The notes under the pieces: generated by a model
Databases searched by the model: none
What the model saw: the letters and a program-made list of their open reading frames with translations, nothing else
Told to the model about the DNA's origin: nothing
Part shown: positions 44,301 through 52,669 of the stretch, in pieces
Numbering within the stretch: position 1 is the first letter of the stretch
Layout of the letters: each line of letters starts with the position of its first letter
Assembly (NCBI GenBank): GCA_017961325.1
Contig: JAGCXM010000030.1
Location: 1 to 64,000 of the forward strand
Reading direction: 5' to 3'
From: a bacterium
GTDB lineage: Bacteria; UBP6; UBA1177
Length of the DNA stretch: 64,000 nt
Program-made: the position numbers and the translations under genes

Positions 44301-44955
44301 AGCGGCTGCAAAAGTAAAAGATGAGTTCAACAAGGTTTCTCAGGAGAGAATGACCAAAAAGATCGAACTTACGGTTTCTCTTTCGCAGAAATATGAACAG
44401 ATCATTGAAATTACCGCTTCTCCGAGATTCACTCCGGCGGTTCTCTACTACATTGGAAAGATTTACAAAGACTTGACTGACCAGATGTTTAACGCTCCGA
44501 TCGCTCCGTGGCTTAGCGAAGCTCAAATTTCTGAGTATAAGAACTATTTGGATGAAAAGGCTTTCGGTGCTCAGAAAAATGCCGTTACCTACTTCGAAAC
44601 GGCAATGAAGAAAGGTTATGAAAGTTCCGTTTACAACGAGTGGGTTGCAAAGGCAAAATACGAACTTCGTTTCTTTCAGGAAGTTACCGGCGGGAAATAT
44701 TATGATGAAAATGAGATCGTTCCGCAGTCAGACATGATCGAAACGTCATCGTTGATCGGAAAAATCGATACGAATTTCAATTTCCCGAAGATTTCAGACG
44801 AGGAACGTGCGAAATTGAAAAAATCGATAAATCATTCCAATCAGCAGCAGGCTCAGCCTGCGGCTGCTGAAGCTCCTGCGGAATCAGCTGGGCAGGAACA
44901 GTCGGCTGAACCGAAAGATGAAAATGTTGAAAGTAACGAGGAAGAGGGAGAATAA
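41320..44955 (+). CDS. 1211-residue TPR protein, GltI/AgmK-like
   Basis: Signal peptide in residues 1-26 (LVILLVLSFSTTLFAQ). The rest is nearly all TPR/Sel1-like helices: AEIYRRLAELYWEKA, AYFEMGEYFFNNNNVFKAIP, FALYKYAWCMYNVGEYEQS, and DKIMFGLAKNYEAIAYYDKA. The end is Ala/Pro/Glu-rich. Large periplasmic TPR proteins of this kind (AgmK/GltI) are structural parts of the Myxococcus gliding complex. The match is one of architecture and gene order. The next lipoprotein starts 2 nt after its stop, so the two are coupled. Confidence 0.7.
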   Translation: MSNNKTLRTLLVILLVLSFSTTLFAQRQKRTDETPASTGPAKTRIEADAVKTDSKSMQMRDESIKQLNELIKDYPEGPRKAEIYRRLAELYWEKARGIKAVIMDEYNKKIDKYYEMNDPNAPMPELNLDQSLEWNKKAIEICDYIIKKYPTFQNLDEVYFFMASNLMETGQSLAAVRYYTLVVEKFNNSKFASDAYFEMGEYFFNNNNVFKAIPNYKAIIDKYPDNKFYGFALYKYAWCMYNVGEYEQSVKLFQQVVEVADKINDQSLKEDALNDMVAPYAESGSVDQAEKYFKTIVKEQKYFIAVLKRLAQIYFDQDRSEEAIKIYRKLQEEAPERPEGPTWQKQIVECYKKLNNKDAVRKEIIVLVANYADANSRWVKANANDEATLESAQQTSEAALRILTVDYHNEARKTKSPETWKIVGELYPTYLKYFPKSEASYDMRFNYAEYLYDHKKYTEAGDQYQAVADMNPKGHHFEDASYGAVSCFGALLEAEQEKAKKEAQNRIAKAKQEKSGEISADLVKAADDKDADKKDRVADENKEKPIPELHQKFITACDTYIKNIPRSKYLVDIIYKQAITYYVFNHFEKAVPVFEMIVQKYPRHELAEFSADLIMDSLNMARDWEAINNKSREFLKNSALLSGRNRLKADLEKFKEMATFYAADIPHKNGKSLDSADRYMAFVNEFQKSKFNDVAMYNAIVYYQKGGDLYKSIRVQEQFLRESDDVYKKSPHRDKIMFGLAKNYEAIAYYDKAAQLYIDFVEKSPNSKDSGDAVYNAAVLYESLGETEKAIDNYRLFVEKYAKDDKEKAEIALRYGYIWMRKGKSFYDKAEKGFDRFVSEHTVINGLKDYYYIDDAGKRKPVDSVNKISVEKGEPNTLLALYGAKMKMYKEQGNTKEYYKSVDKILQISRGAEFKEKAELGENSRDIIAEALLEELIPEYNEYMSIKFDNIPFAKKHKGYELLQLGFDVEDGKIIHHGDANPDELYPDEKANLKAAAKVKDEFNKVSQERMTKKIELTVSLSQKYEQIIEITASPRFTPAVLYYIGKIYKDLTDQMFNAPIAPWLSEAQISEYKNYLDEKAFGAQKNAVTYFETAMKKGYESSVYNEWVAKAKYELRFFQEVTGGKYYDENEIVPQSDMIETSSLIGKIDTNFNFPKISDEERAKLKKSINHSNQQQAQPAAAEAPAESAGQEQSAEPKDENVESNEEEGE

Positions 44956-44957
44956 CG

Positions 44958-46121
44958 ATGAAAAAAATAATATTATCTTTCTTGTTGATGTTTTCCTTGA
45001 TTTTGACTTCTTGTGGAACGGCTTCGGAAAAAACTCAGGAACAAAAACCCGAGGCAACAAAGGCACAAGCCGCAGAAGTTAAACGGGAGAAGCCGAAAGA
45101 ACCGGAAGATTGGGCTAAATATTATACTGAAGAAGGTATGAAGGCTCTCGAAGTCAAAGACGGTAAGGTTGACTTTGACGCAGCAATCAAAAATTTCGAA
45201 CATGCGGTCGAAACTTATCCGACAGCTCCGGTTTTGCATTACAACCTCGGTTTGGCTTATCAGCGCAAGGGTGATGACCAGAACGCTGTCAAAGCTTACA
45301 ACAAGGCACTTGAACTTGATCCGAAATATTCTCTGCCGGTTATCAACAAGGCGGCCATTTATGCCAACAAACTTGAGTACAACCGTGCGATAGAAGTTTG
45401 CGAGAAGTTTCTCGAAAAGGAAAACGACAAGGATAAAGGCGTTCTTTCGGCAGTCGCAGGTTTTTACCTTTTGAAAGGTGACTACATCAATGCGATTCAG
45501 TCCGTTAGAAAGATTCTCATTCAGGATCAGGCTGATGTCGATGCGCTTAAAAACCTCGGTATGATTTATTTTAAAAAGAATGATGCCGGTCTTGCTTCGA
45601 TGGTAACGACAAACTCTTACAATTTGAAGCCGGACGATGCTGGTATCGCGAACAACCGCGGCGTTCTTTATTCAGCTCAGAACGATGATTCTCTTGCCAT
45701 GCTTTACTTCTCGCGTGCAATAGCGAATGATCCGAAGAATAAAAGTGCAAACTTCAACGTCGGATCGATTGCTATGAAATACGGCGACGCAGAAACTGCT
45801 TATGAAAGATTTTCTGTCGTTTTGTCGCAGGATCCAGACAATTTGAATGCAAGAATCGGTCTTGCAATGGCTTTGAGAGGTCTTGGCAGATTCGAAGATG
45901 CTGAAAAAGAATATTTGGCAGTTCTTCAGAAAGATCCGAACAACGCGATTGCGACTTTCAACCTTGCTGTTCTTTATAACGACCATATGAACAAGCAGGT
46001 AGAGGCAAAGAGAAACTTCAGAAAGTTCCAGTCTCTCCAGAGAGATATTCCGGCTGACCACATTGTTAACGAATATTTGAGTGACAAAGTGCAGATCAGA
46101 CCGGTTGAAAAAACCGAATAG
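44958..46121 (+). CDS. TPR lipoprotein, AglT/GltE-like
   Basis: A 387-residue lipoprotein (MKKIILSFLLMFSLILTSC, then GTASEKTQEQ). After a Lys/Glu-rich linker come eight canonical TPRs, e.g. APVLHYNLGLAYQRKGDDQN, AVKAYNKALELDPKYSLPV, ADVDALKNLGMIYFKKNDAG and NAIATFNLAVLYNDHMNKQV. AglT/GltE of Myxococcus is a lipoprotein of the same size with the same repeats. It probably anchors the periplasmic scaffold to the outer membrane. GAGGGAGAA precedes the ATG. Confidence 0.75.
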   Translation: MKKIILSFLLMFSLILTSCGTASEKTQEQKPEATKAQAAEVKREKPKEPEDWAKYYTEEGMKALEVKDGKVDFDAAIKNFEHAVETYPTAPVLHYNLGLAYQRKGDDQNAVKAYNKALELDPKYSLPVINKAAIYANKLEYNRAIEVCEKFLEKENDKDKGVLSAVAGFYLLKGDYINAIQSVRKILIQDQADVDALKNLGMIYFKKNDAGLASMVTTNSYNLKPDDAGIANNRGVLYSAQNDDSLAMLYFSRAIANDPKNKSANFNVGSIAMKYGDAETAYERFSVVLSQDPDNLNARIGLAMALRGLGRFEDAEKEYLAVLQKDPNNAIATFNLAVLYNDHMNKQVEAKRNFRKFQSLQRDIPADHIVNEYLSDKVQIRPVEKTE

Positions 46122-46127
46122 GAAAAT

Positions 46128-46155
46128 TTGATATTTTGAACGTAATGACTAAATT
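46128..46155 (+). promoter_or_regulatory. Internal promoter of the cluster
   Basis: TTGATA (46128-46133), 16-nt spacer, TAAATT (46150-46155), 32 nt before the CglF-like ATG. Confidence 0.45.
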
Positions 46156-46187
46156 TGATGTGTTGATTTAATTCGGAGGTCGTTGTT

Positions 46188-46448
46188 ATGAAGAAAATGT
46201 TCGCTGTTTTGTTTTTGATGCTCTCTTTTATGTTCTTGTCGGCTCAGGAAACCGATGAGGAAGGACGACTTATCAAATACCGTGAAAAAACAGTCATCGA
46301 TTTTGAAGATGTTATGTTGGAAGGTCAGATTAAAAAACCTTCGGGTTCTTTCCTTATGGATAGAACGAAAACGAAGTTCAATTCTTTGATTAACCTTAAA
46401 CAGGATTTCAACAAAGAATTGGTAAAATCCGTGGATCTTCTTAATTAG
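46188..46448 (+). CDS. Small exported protein, CglF-like
   Basis: An 86-residue protein: signal peptide ending FLSAQE, then EKTVIDFEDVMLEGQIKKPS and SFLMDRTKTKFNSLINLKQDF. The segments DFEDV.leG.i.kPsGS and tKFnSLI.L...F match the small adventurous-gliding protein CglF family as I recall it. It would act in the periplasm or at the outer membrane. GGAGG precedes the ATG. Confidence 0.65.
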   Translation: MKKMFAVLFLMLSFMFLSAQETDEEGRLIKYREKTVIDFEDVMLEGQIKKPSGSFLMDRTKTKFNSLINLKQDFNKELVKSVDLLN

Positions 46449-46492
46449 GTATATAATGTTTATGTTTAACCACTTAATATGAGGCCGAGACT

Positions 46493-47908
46493 ATGCCTGA
46501 GAAATCAAAAATGAGAAAAAGATTGCTTTATGATTTGTCTCCGATTCCGGAAATTCCGGTAAATGAAGGAGCCAAAGGTAAGCTTGAACCTGAAATCCGA
46601 GTTGTTTATGACAACAAAGTTTTGCTTGATATGCAGAAAATCGACAAAACTTATACTCTCGGAACGGAAACTGGTGCAGATTGCATTGTCGATGAAGCTT
46701 ATTTGTCGGACAAATCATTCAAATTTGCATCTGTTTCGGGCAAGAATTTTTCTGTAAACCTTCAGAATGGCTTTAAAGGTTCCATTTACAGAGGTAAGGA
46801 AAAAACCGATCTCGAACAGTTCATTGCTTCTGGAAACACGAGTGTCGATATTGATGACACTACGCTCCTTATCGCGAATTTCGGTGCGATTTCCGTTTGC
46901 GCATTGAAATCGCCGGCTGAGCCTTACAAAGGCGGCGGATTATTCAAGCAGTTCGATTTCGCGCTTGCGATAATCCTGCTTATAATCTTTATTGCCGGTG
47001 GTTTTGTTCTCAACATGATCATTGAGACCCCGCCTATCGAAGTCGATATCTTTGAGCTTGACAACAGATTTGCAAAGCTAATTGTTGAAACCAAAGAGGA
47101 AGAAATAAAGGTTGAGGAGATCGAAGAAGAAAAGAAAGTAAAACTCGAAAAACCGAAAGAAGGTCTTGTAGAAGCTACTTCACAGAGAAAGTCTCTCGGC
47201 GAAGAGGGTAGAGTCGGTGATAAGAAAAGCCGTGTTGCAAACGCTCAGGGTTCTGCAAGAAGAGGTCTTGACGCGAAAGTTGCACAGAGTTCCGGTATTA
47301 TGGGTGCTCTTTCATCCGGTGCTGCAAGTTTCGACCGAGTATTCGGCGGCGGCGGTCTTGGTGCCGGCATGGAAAAGACGCTCGGTTCCGTAACGGGTCT
47401 TGCTGGTGTCGACCAGTTCGGTTCAGGCGGTCTCGGAACAAGAGGTTTCGGTACAGGCGGCGGCGGTAACGCTCTCGGAATCGGCGGTCTCGGAACAAGA
47501 GGACGTGGCGGCGGCGGTGCCAGCGGTAAATACGGTATGGCTGCTGGTCAGATCGGAAGAAAAGGTCGTTCAGATATTTCTGCAGGCGGCGGTCAGGCAG
47601 TTATCATGGGTGCTCTTGATAGATCCGTCATTGACGCATATATCAGAAGAAACCTTGCAAAGATCAGATGGTGCTACGAAAAGGAACTTAATAAAGATCC
47701 GAAACTTTTCGGAAGAATCGTTATTAACTTCATAATTTCGGCAACAGGTGCTGTAAGCAGTTCCAAGGTTCAGAGAACCACGATGGGTAACGCAACGGTT
47801 GAAAGCTGCGTTGCTGATCAGATTAAGAAGATTCGTTTCCCTGCTCCGAAAGGCGGCGGTATCGTTATCGTAAACTATCCGTTTGTATTTAAGAACTCGG
47901 AAGGGTAG
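46493..47908 (+). CDS. AgmX/PglI C-terminal domain protein (FHA-like/TM/Gly-rich/TonB-like)
   Basis: A 471-residue inner-membrane protein without a signal peptide. Residues 30-135 look FHA-like (YTLGTETGADCIVDEAYLSD). Residues 154-176 are one membrane segment. Residues 190-225 are Glu/Lys-rich, and 270-365 are Gly-rich with repeated GLGTRGxGxGGGG. Residues 375-471 are the AgmX/PglI C-terminal, TonB-like fold: IRRNLAKIRWCYEKELNKDP, GRIVINFIISATGAVSSSKV, and a final VNYPFVFKN. By design it links the cytoplasm and inner membrane to the outer membrane, as GltJ/GltG do in Myxococcus. Confidence 0.82.
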   Translation: MPEKSKMRKRLLYDLSPIPEIPVNEGAKGKLEPEIRVVYDNKVLLDMQKIDKTYTLGTETGADCIVDEAYLSDKSFKFASVSGKNFSVNLQNGFKGSIYRGKEKTDLEQFIASGNTSVDIDDTTLLIANFGAISVCALKSPAEPYKGGGLFKQFDFALAIILLIIFIAGGFVLNMIIETPPIEVDIFELDNRFAKLIVETKEEEIKVEEIEEEKKVKLEKPKEGLVEATSQRKSLGEEGRVGDKKSRVANAQGSARRGLDAKVAQSSGIMGALSSGAASFDRVFGGGGLGAGMEKTLGSVTGLAGVDQFGSGGLGTRGFGTGGGGNALGIGGLGTRGRGGGGASGKYGMAAGQIGRKGRSDISAGGGQAVIMGALDRSVIDAYIRRNLAKIRWCYEKELNKDPKLFGRIVINFIISATGAVSSSKVQRTTMGNATVESCVADQIKKIRFPAPKGGGIVIVNYPFVFKNSEG

Positions 47909-47917
47909 GGGGAGAAT

Positions 47918-48571
47918 ATGAAAAAACTGTTTTTGCTGCTGATAGCACTTTTGGTAAGTTTTTCGCTTTTTGCGGCTGAGTCCGAAGAAGCAACCGGCGA
48001 TGTTTCCGGAAACGATTTGAATCCTATTTTAAGAGGACTCCATCTTCAGTTTTCCGGCGGTATTGTTGGTTATATCGGCAAAGCTGGCGGAAAAAATGCC
48101 GGAAGTCCTCTCGGTTCGACTTTGAGGCTCAATTTCGGTTATGATATACAGATAAAAGAAGCTGCGGCTATCGGGATCGCGCTTTCCGTAGGTATGCTGC
48201 AGTTCAATGCAAACGAAAACGATGCCGATCTTGATCAGAAATACAAGGATTCTCCGTGGGTCGAAGATTTTAACCCGCTTACATTAGGTCTTGATGTCGA
48301 TGTTACCTGGATGATTGATCCTAGATGGGAATTCGGTGTTCTTATCAATTTCGACTACTACGCTCTTGCAAAAACCTACAAATCTGGCAGTAATGCGATT
48401 GACGGCAAAACCAACAGCGGTAATATCGCTGTCGGCGGCGGTCTGATTTTCGAGCGTTACACGTTTGCGCGCCATTTCTCGGTAGGTGCATCCGTTGAAT
48501 TCAATTATATTCTTGATTTCGACGGCATGAATATAATCGTAACTCCGTTTATGAAGTATACATTCTTCTAA
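47918..48571 (+). CDS. Outer-membrane beta-barrel protein, CglE-like
   Basis: A 217-residue protein: signal peptide ending LFAAES, then barrel strands (RGLHLQFSGGIVGYIGKAGG, STLRLNFGYDIQIKEAAAIG, FSVGASVEFNYILDFDGMN) and a terminal Phe (MKYTFF). Size and position recall CglE of myxobacterial gliding loci. GGGGGAGA precedes the ATG, 9 nt after the AgmX-like stop. Confidence 0.65.
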   Translation: MKKLFLLLIALLVSFSLFAAESEEATGDVSGNDLNPILRGLHLQFSGGIVGYIGKAGGKNAGSPLGSTLRLNFGYDIQIKEAAAIGIALSVGMLQFNANENDADLDQKYKDSPWVEDFNPLTLGLDVDVTWMIDPRWEFGVLINFDYYALAKTYKSGSNAIDGKTNSGNIAVGGGLIFERYTFARHFSVGASVEFNYILDFDGMNIIVTPFMKYTFF

Positions 48572-48576
48572 ATCCA

Positions 48577-49383
48577 GTGTCTTTTCCCAACCAAAATCCT
48601 GTAGGAATTTTCGACAGCGGTGTCGGCGGTCTTACTGTTTTTGCCGAAGTCAAGAAACTTTTGCCGGACGAAAGCGTTTTTTATCTCGGCGATACCGCGC
48701 GTGTTCCTTACGGAAGCAAATCGGTTGATGTGATCAGGCGTTATTCTTTAGCGAACGTCAATCTGCTTATGACTTTGGGGGTGAAAGCAGTCGTTGTCGC
48801 ATGCAATACGGCGTCGGCTGCAGCACTTTCCTTTGTGCAGAGCCGTTTCCCAAATCTTGAAATAATCGGCGTTATCGAACCTGTTACCGAATATCTTCTT
48901 ACCCGTCCGGAACTGAAAAAAATCGGCATAATCGGCACGAATACTACAGTCGCTTCGGGTGCTTACCAGAACGCTTTGATGAAAAAACGCAACGATCTGA
49001 CTGTTTCTGCAAAAAGTTGTCCTCTTTTTGTTCCGCTTGTAGAGGAGGGCTTTTTTAAAGGCGAAATCGTCGAAAAAGTGATCGATATGTATCTTGGCGA
49101 GATGAAAAGAAGCTCGCTTGATGCTCTGGTTCTGGGATGCACGCACTATCCGATGCTGCGGAAGGCGATTTCCGACTATTTCGGCGGGAAAATCGAAATT
49201 CTTGATACAGCGTTTTATACCGCGAAGAAACTTGCCGAGGTTCTTGCCCGAAATTCTGCCGAAAACCGTTCTTCTGCCTGCAGTGAATCAGACCGTTTTT
49301 TTGTTACTGATTCACCGGATTCATTCCGTGTGACGGCAGAGCTTTTTTTGGGTCACAAAATAGACAATGTCTTTCATGTTTGA
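48577..49383 (+). CDS. murI: Glutamate racemase
   Basis: Makes D-glutamate for peptidoglycan. The 268-residue protein has VGIFDSGVGGLTVFAEVKKL, YLGDTARVPYG and VVACNTASAAAL with the first catalytic Cys, then VLGCTHYPMLR with the second. The start is GTG 48577, 5 nt after the barrel stop. There is no clear ribosome site, so expression may depend on the upstream gene. It is embedded in the envelope cluster. Confidence 0.93.
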   Translation: MSFPNQNPVGIFDSGVGGLTVFAEVKKLLPDESVFYLGDTARVPYGSKSVDVIRRYSLANVNLLMTLGVKAVVVACNTASAAALSFVQSRFPNLEIIGVIEPVTEYLLTRPELKKIGIIGTNTTVASGAYQNALMKKRNDLTVSAKSCPLFVPLVEEGFFKGEIVEKVIDMYLGEMKRSSLDALVLGCTHYPMLRKAISDYFGGKIEILDTAFYTAKKLAEVLARNSAENRSSACSESDRFFVTDSPDSFRVTAELFLGHKIDNVFHV

Positions 49384-49398
49384 CAATTGACTTAAAAT

Positions 49399-49427
49399 TT
49401 GTCTTTTGTTTCAATATCTTCTACAAT
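49399..49427 (+). promoter_or_regulatory. Promoter upstream of the 235-residue exported protein
   Basis: TTGTCT (49399-49404), 17-nt spacer, TACAAT (49422-49427). Confidence 0.4.
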
Positions 49428-49454
49428 CCTTAGTCGGTTTTTGCGGGGTTTGAA

Positions 49455-50162
49455 ATGAAAATCATTCTATGTATCTTCTTTTTTATGTTTTTTTCGTTGA
49501 CAGCGGCAGAAAAGTCCCTTTCAGTTGATTCCGCCGGCGGTGAATCGGATGTGAAAACTGTCGGAACAAAGCCGGAATCAGATCCGTCACGCGGTATCTC
49601 TACACCTTTGAACGAGGAGGGATACGATATTAAACTCAAAAATCTTGAAGAAAGAATCAACAGTTTGAAAGACAAAATTTTCAGGTCGAAGCAGCGTTTG
49701 GCGGTTTTGCAGGAGAGCGTTATGGGCGGCACGATTGCGGAAACTAATGTTTCGATAGTCCACAAAAACACTGCCAATTCTTTTTTTCGGCTGATTTCAG
49801 CTGTTTTTTATTTCGATGACAGGCAAATTTTTTCCAAAAGCGACGCTCCTGAAGAACTTGAAAAGCAGGAAATCACTATTTATGACGCCGAAGTCACTCC
49901 GGGAACTCACAACATCTCCGTCTTTTATGTTTTTGGGGGCAAAAAATACGGAGTTTTTTCCTATCTGCAGGATTACACTTTCAAAATCAACGCCGAATAC
50001 ACTTTTTCGATTGATGAAGGAAACAGGGCGGAAATTGTCGTTTCTCCGGTTGACAAGGGCGGTGAATACAATTTTAACAACAGGCTGTATATAAAATTCG
50101 ACATTAGCGGAACGCCTTTCGATTTGCCCGGCGGCGGTGAAACAGCATTGAAGCAGGAGTGA
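49455..50162 (+). CDS. Exported protein of myxobacterial gliding-type loci
   Basis: A 235-residue protein: signal peptide ending SLTAAEKS, a low-complexity segment, a coiled coil (residues 55-90: NLEERINSLKDKIFRSKQRL), and a beta domain (SFFRLISAVFYFDDRQIFSK, ITIYDAEVTPGTHNISVFYV, YGVFSYLQDYTFKINAEYTF). The domain resembles proteins beside TPR genes in myxobacterial genomes that are often misnamed dihydrolipoamide acetyltransferase. It overlaps the next gene's ribosome-site region. Confidence 0.6.
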   Translation: MKIILCIFFFMFFSLTAAEKSLSVDSAGGESDVKTVGTKPESDPSRGISTPLNEEGYDIKLKNLEERINSLKDKIFRSKQRLAVLQESVMGGTIAETNVSIVHKNTANSFFRLISAVFYFDDRQIFSKSDAPEELEKQEITIYDAEVTPGTHNISVFYVFGGKKYGVFSYLQDYTFKINAEYTFSIDEGNRAEIVVSPVDKGGEYNFNNRLYIKFDISGTPFDLPGGGETALKQE

Positions 50163-50164
50163 TT

Positions 50165-52420
50165 ATGACTGCGCGTCTCGGAGTTTTTGTTATTACGCTG
50201 CTGTTTTTTTCCGCGCTTTCCGCGGCTGATTCGCCGGATAAAACTGCTGCAAAAACAATCGATGCCGTGCGTGAAAGTCTCAAGGAAATCGAAAGTTTTT
50301 GCGATAAAAACATCAAAAGGACGGTTTCGTATGAAGCTTCAGCCGCTGACGATAGGGATTTGACCGGAAAAATGAAGAAAGGGAGAATATTTTTTGAAAA
50401 TGGGAAGTATGATACGGCTTCGGATTTGTTTTATTCGGTCGTCGCGCTTCATCCGGATAACGATGCGATGCGTTCTGAGGCTTTGCTGATGCTGGCAGAG
50501 TCGCTTTACCGGCAGAAAAATTACATTTCGTCGGCGAGATACTACGAAATGCTGCTTTCGGCGACAGGCAACCGCGATTATATGAAGAAAAGTTTAATCC
50601 GTATCGTTGAATCGAATTACTATTTGGGCAACTATTCGGCTGCGAAAAAATATTACGACACCTTTTTTGAGGCGGCGGTCGGTACTTCCGATTCGGAACT
50701 TTCGTATTATTTGGGCAGAAGTCTGTTTTACGGCAAGCGATTTTCCGAAGCGGTCTCGTTTTTTTACGCTGTTGAAAAAAAATCCGAATTTTATCCGCAG
50801 GCGCGCTATTTTCTGGGGATGCTTTCGTTAAAAGAGGGCGAATACGACGATGCCTTTTCGTTTTTTGAAGAAATCGTTGAGTTGAAGGACAGCGGATTCT
50901 ATCATAAATTCGATGAAATCAGGGAAAAGGCTTTTCTTGCGGCTGCCAGAGCTGCATTCAAAACGGGCGATTTCGAAAAGGCGTCGCGCTATTACCGGAT
51001 GACGGACAAACGCTCGCCATTTTTTGCTGAAGCCTGTTTCGAGCTTGCTTTGGCTTGTATAAAATCAGCTGATTACAAAGGAGCGATAGATGCGCTTCAT
51101 CTTATAAAGCAGGTTGCACCGCATTCAGCTTTCATTCCGAAAGCCGAAGTTCTCGAGAGGACTGTTCTTGTTCGTACGAAACGATACGGCGAAGCTGCGG
51201 CCCTTTTTGATTCGGCGGTCAAAAAATACGGCAAAATTCAGGACGAGTTGTTTGTGGTTGACGGCGGAATGTTTATGTCCGGTCAGTCGAAACGCGTTTC
51301 CGATTTTCTTATGCCCTATTCTCTGCTTGTGCAGTCGCTTTTGAAGGACAACCGGAAATTTAAGAAGGCGGTTAAACTCAACGAGAGTGCGGAGATTCTT
51401 GAAAGCGAACTTTCCCAGCTGCATTCCCGCGAAAGAAAACTTGCGGCTGCGCTTTACAGCAAAAATATCGCGGCGGTTTATCCTCCGCTGATTGAAAGTG
51501 CAAGGAAGACGCTTTTTCTCAGGGATAGAATTGCTGTAATCAGAAGCAATCTTGCAATGATGCAGAAATCGTCGGTCGAAAAAGTGCTTGATGAAGCCGG
51601 ACGCCGCGAATTCGGTAAACTTGACGCCGAAAAACGTAATCTTCTTGGAATTTCGGAATCGTTCGTGAGCAATCCTGCAAAAATTCGCGAACGGGCCGAA
51701 GAATACGGCGGCAGAGTTGCTAAAAACGATGCGGAACTCCGTAAAATTTCAATGGATCTTGCTTCAATGGCTAAAGACCTCGAAGCAGTGTCCGCGTTTT
51801 ACGGAGAGGATCGCATGTCTGCTGAAAATGACGAAAAAAAATTTCTCAATAAGGTCGTGAGCGAGCGTGATGCCCTCCGCGATATGGTTCTGGAGGCCGA
51901 TTCCTGCGGAACCGAACTTGAAAAAGAGAAGAACAGCATTGTTTCCGGCGGAGGAACCGAAGCGCGTGAAATCGCGATAAGAGAGCGGCTGAATCAGATT
52001 ACTGACAGACAGTATGCTGTTGCAAAGCCGAAAAAAAAGTCCGAAATTCACAGACTGATGGGTGAAGCCGACAGGATCGACAGAAAACTTGCGGATTATT
52101 ATGACTCTCTCAACGGGGCTGTCCGCGAACTTTTCGATACGATACGCATCTCTTTTGAAAAGGAAAAAATAGAAATTGACGCATACCGCAGCGAACTTGC
52201 CGGAATAAGGCGTGAGGTCGATGAAATGTCGGTTCTTGCAATGTATTCCGATCTCAATGCCGTGAAAACCGCCGTAGCGTCATATTTTCATCTCGGTGAA
52301 TCGGGACTTTCTGAAATTTCCGGAAGAAAAAAAATCGGGAATTCAGACAAAATTTTTTCTCTCGAATTTTTGAAAAGCAAGGAGCTCCAGCAGTTTGATT
52401 TTGATTCAGATATGCAATAA
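50165..52420 (+). CDS. Periplasmic TPR/coiled-coil protein, GltC-like
   Basis: A 751-residue protein. Signal peptide in residues 1-22 (FVITLLFFSALSAAD). Residues 60-330 are TPRs (RIFFENGKYDTASDLFYSVV, YYEMLLSATG, SYYLGRSLFYGKRFSEAVSF). Residues 400-720 are mostly long charged helices. I choose ATG 50165 because GCAGGAG lies upstream; GTG 50159 is too close. It is followed by 249 nt and the motor genes. Probably a scaffold in the same envelope machine; no exact family name. Confidence 0.65.
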   Translation: MTARLGVFVITLLFFSALSAADSPDKTAAKTIDAVRESLKEIESFCDKNIKRTVSYEASAADDRDLTGKMKKGRIFFENGKYDTASDLFYSVVALHPDNDAMRSEALLMLAESLYRQKNYISSARYYEMLLSATGNRDYMKKSLIRIVESNYYLGNYSAAKKYYDTFFEAAVGTSDSELSYYLGRSLFYGKRFSEAVSFFYAVEKKSEFYPQARYFLGMLSLKEGEYDDAFSFFEEIVELKDSGFYHKFDEIREKAFLAAARAAFKTGDFEKASRYYRMTDKRSPFFAEACFELALACIKSADYKGAIDALHLIKQVAPHSAFIPKAEVLERTVLVRTKRYGEAAALFDSAVKKYGKIQDELFVVDGGMFMSGQSKRVSDFLMPYSLLVQSLLKDNRKFKKAVKLNESAEILESELSQLHSRERKLAAALYSKNIAAVYPPLIESARKTLFLRDRIAVIRSNLAMMQKSSVEKVLDEAGRREFGKLDAEKRNLLGISESFVSNPAKIRERAEEYGGRVAKNDAELRKISMDLASMAKDLEAVSAFYGEDRMSAENDEKKFLNKVVSERDALRDMVLEADSCGTELEKEKNSIVSGGGTEAREIAIRERLNQITDRQYAVAKPKKKSEIHRLMGEADRIDRKLADYYDSLNGAVRELFDTIRISFEKEKIEIDAYRSELAGIRREVDEMSVLAMYSDLNAVKTAVASYFHLGESGLSEISGRKKIGNSDKIFSLEFLKSKELQQFDFDSDMQ

Positions 52421-52540
52421 GGATGCACTTTTTTGTTTTCTTTATTTGTCTTTTGAAAGAATTCCTTAAATGATTTATGGTAAAAATAGTAAATAAAATC
52501 AGTTGCTTACTGCATTTTTTCGAGAGCATTCGCAAAAAAA

Positions 52541-52568
52541 TTGCAATAAGAATTTTGTCGGGTATATT
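52541..52568 (+). promoter_or_regulatory. Promoter of the TolQ/TolR motor genes
   Basis: TTGCAA (52541-52546), 16-nt spacer, TATATT (52563-52568). About 100 nt of leader follow. Confidence 0.6.
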
Positions 52569-52669
52569 TCGATGCTGTTTTGTTCTTGGAAAATTGTTCT
52601 GTGAGGTTAGGAAAGCCGTCAGGGTTGACGGGCTTTCAAATTAATAATTTTTATTTTGGAGGATTTACT

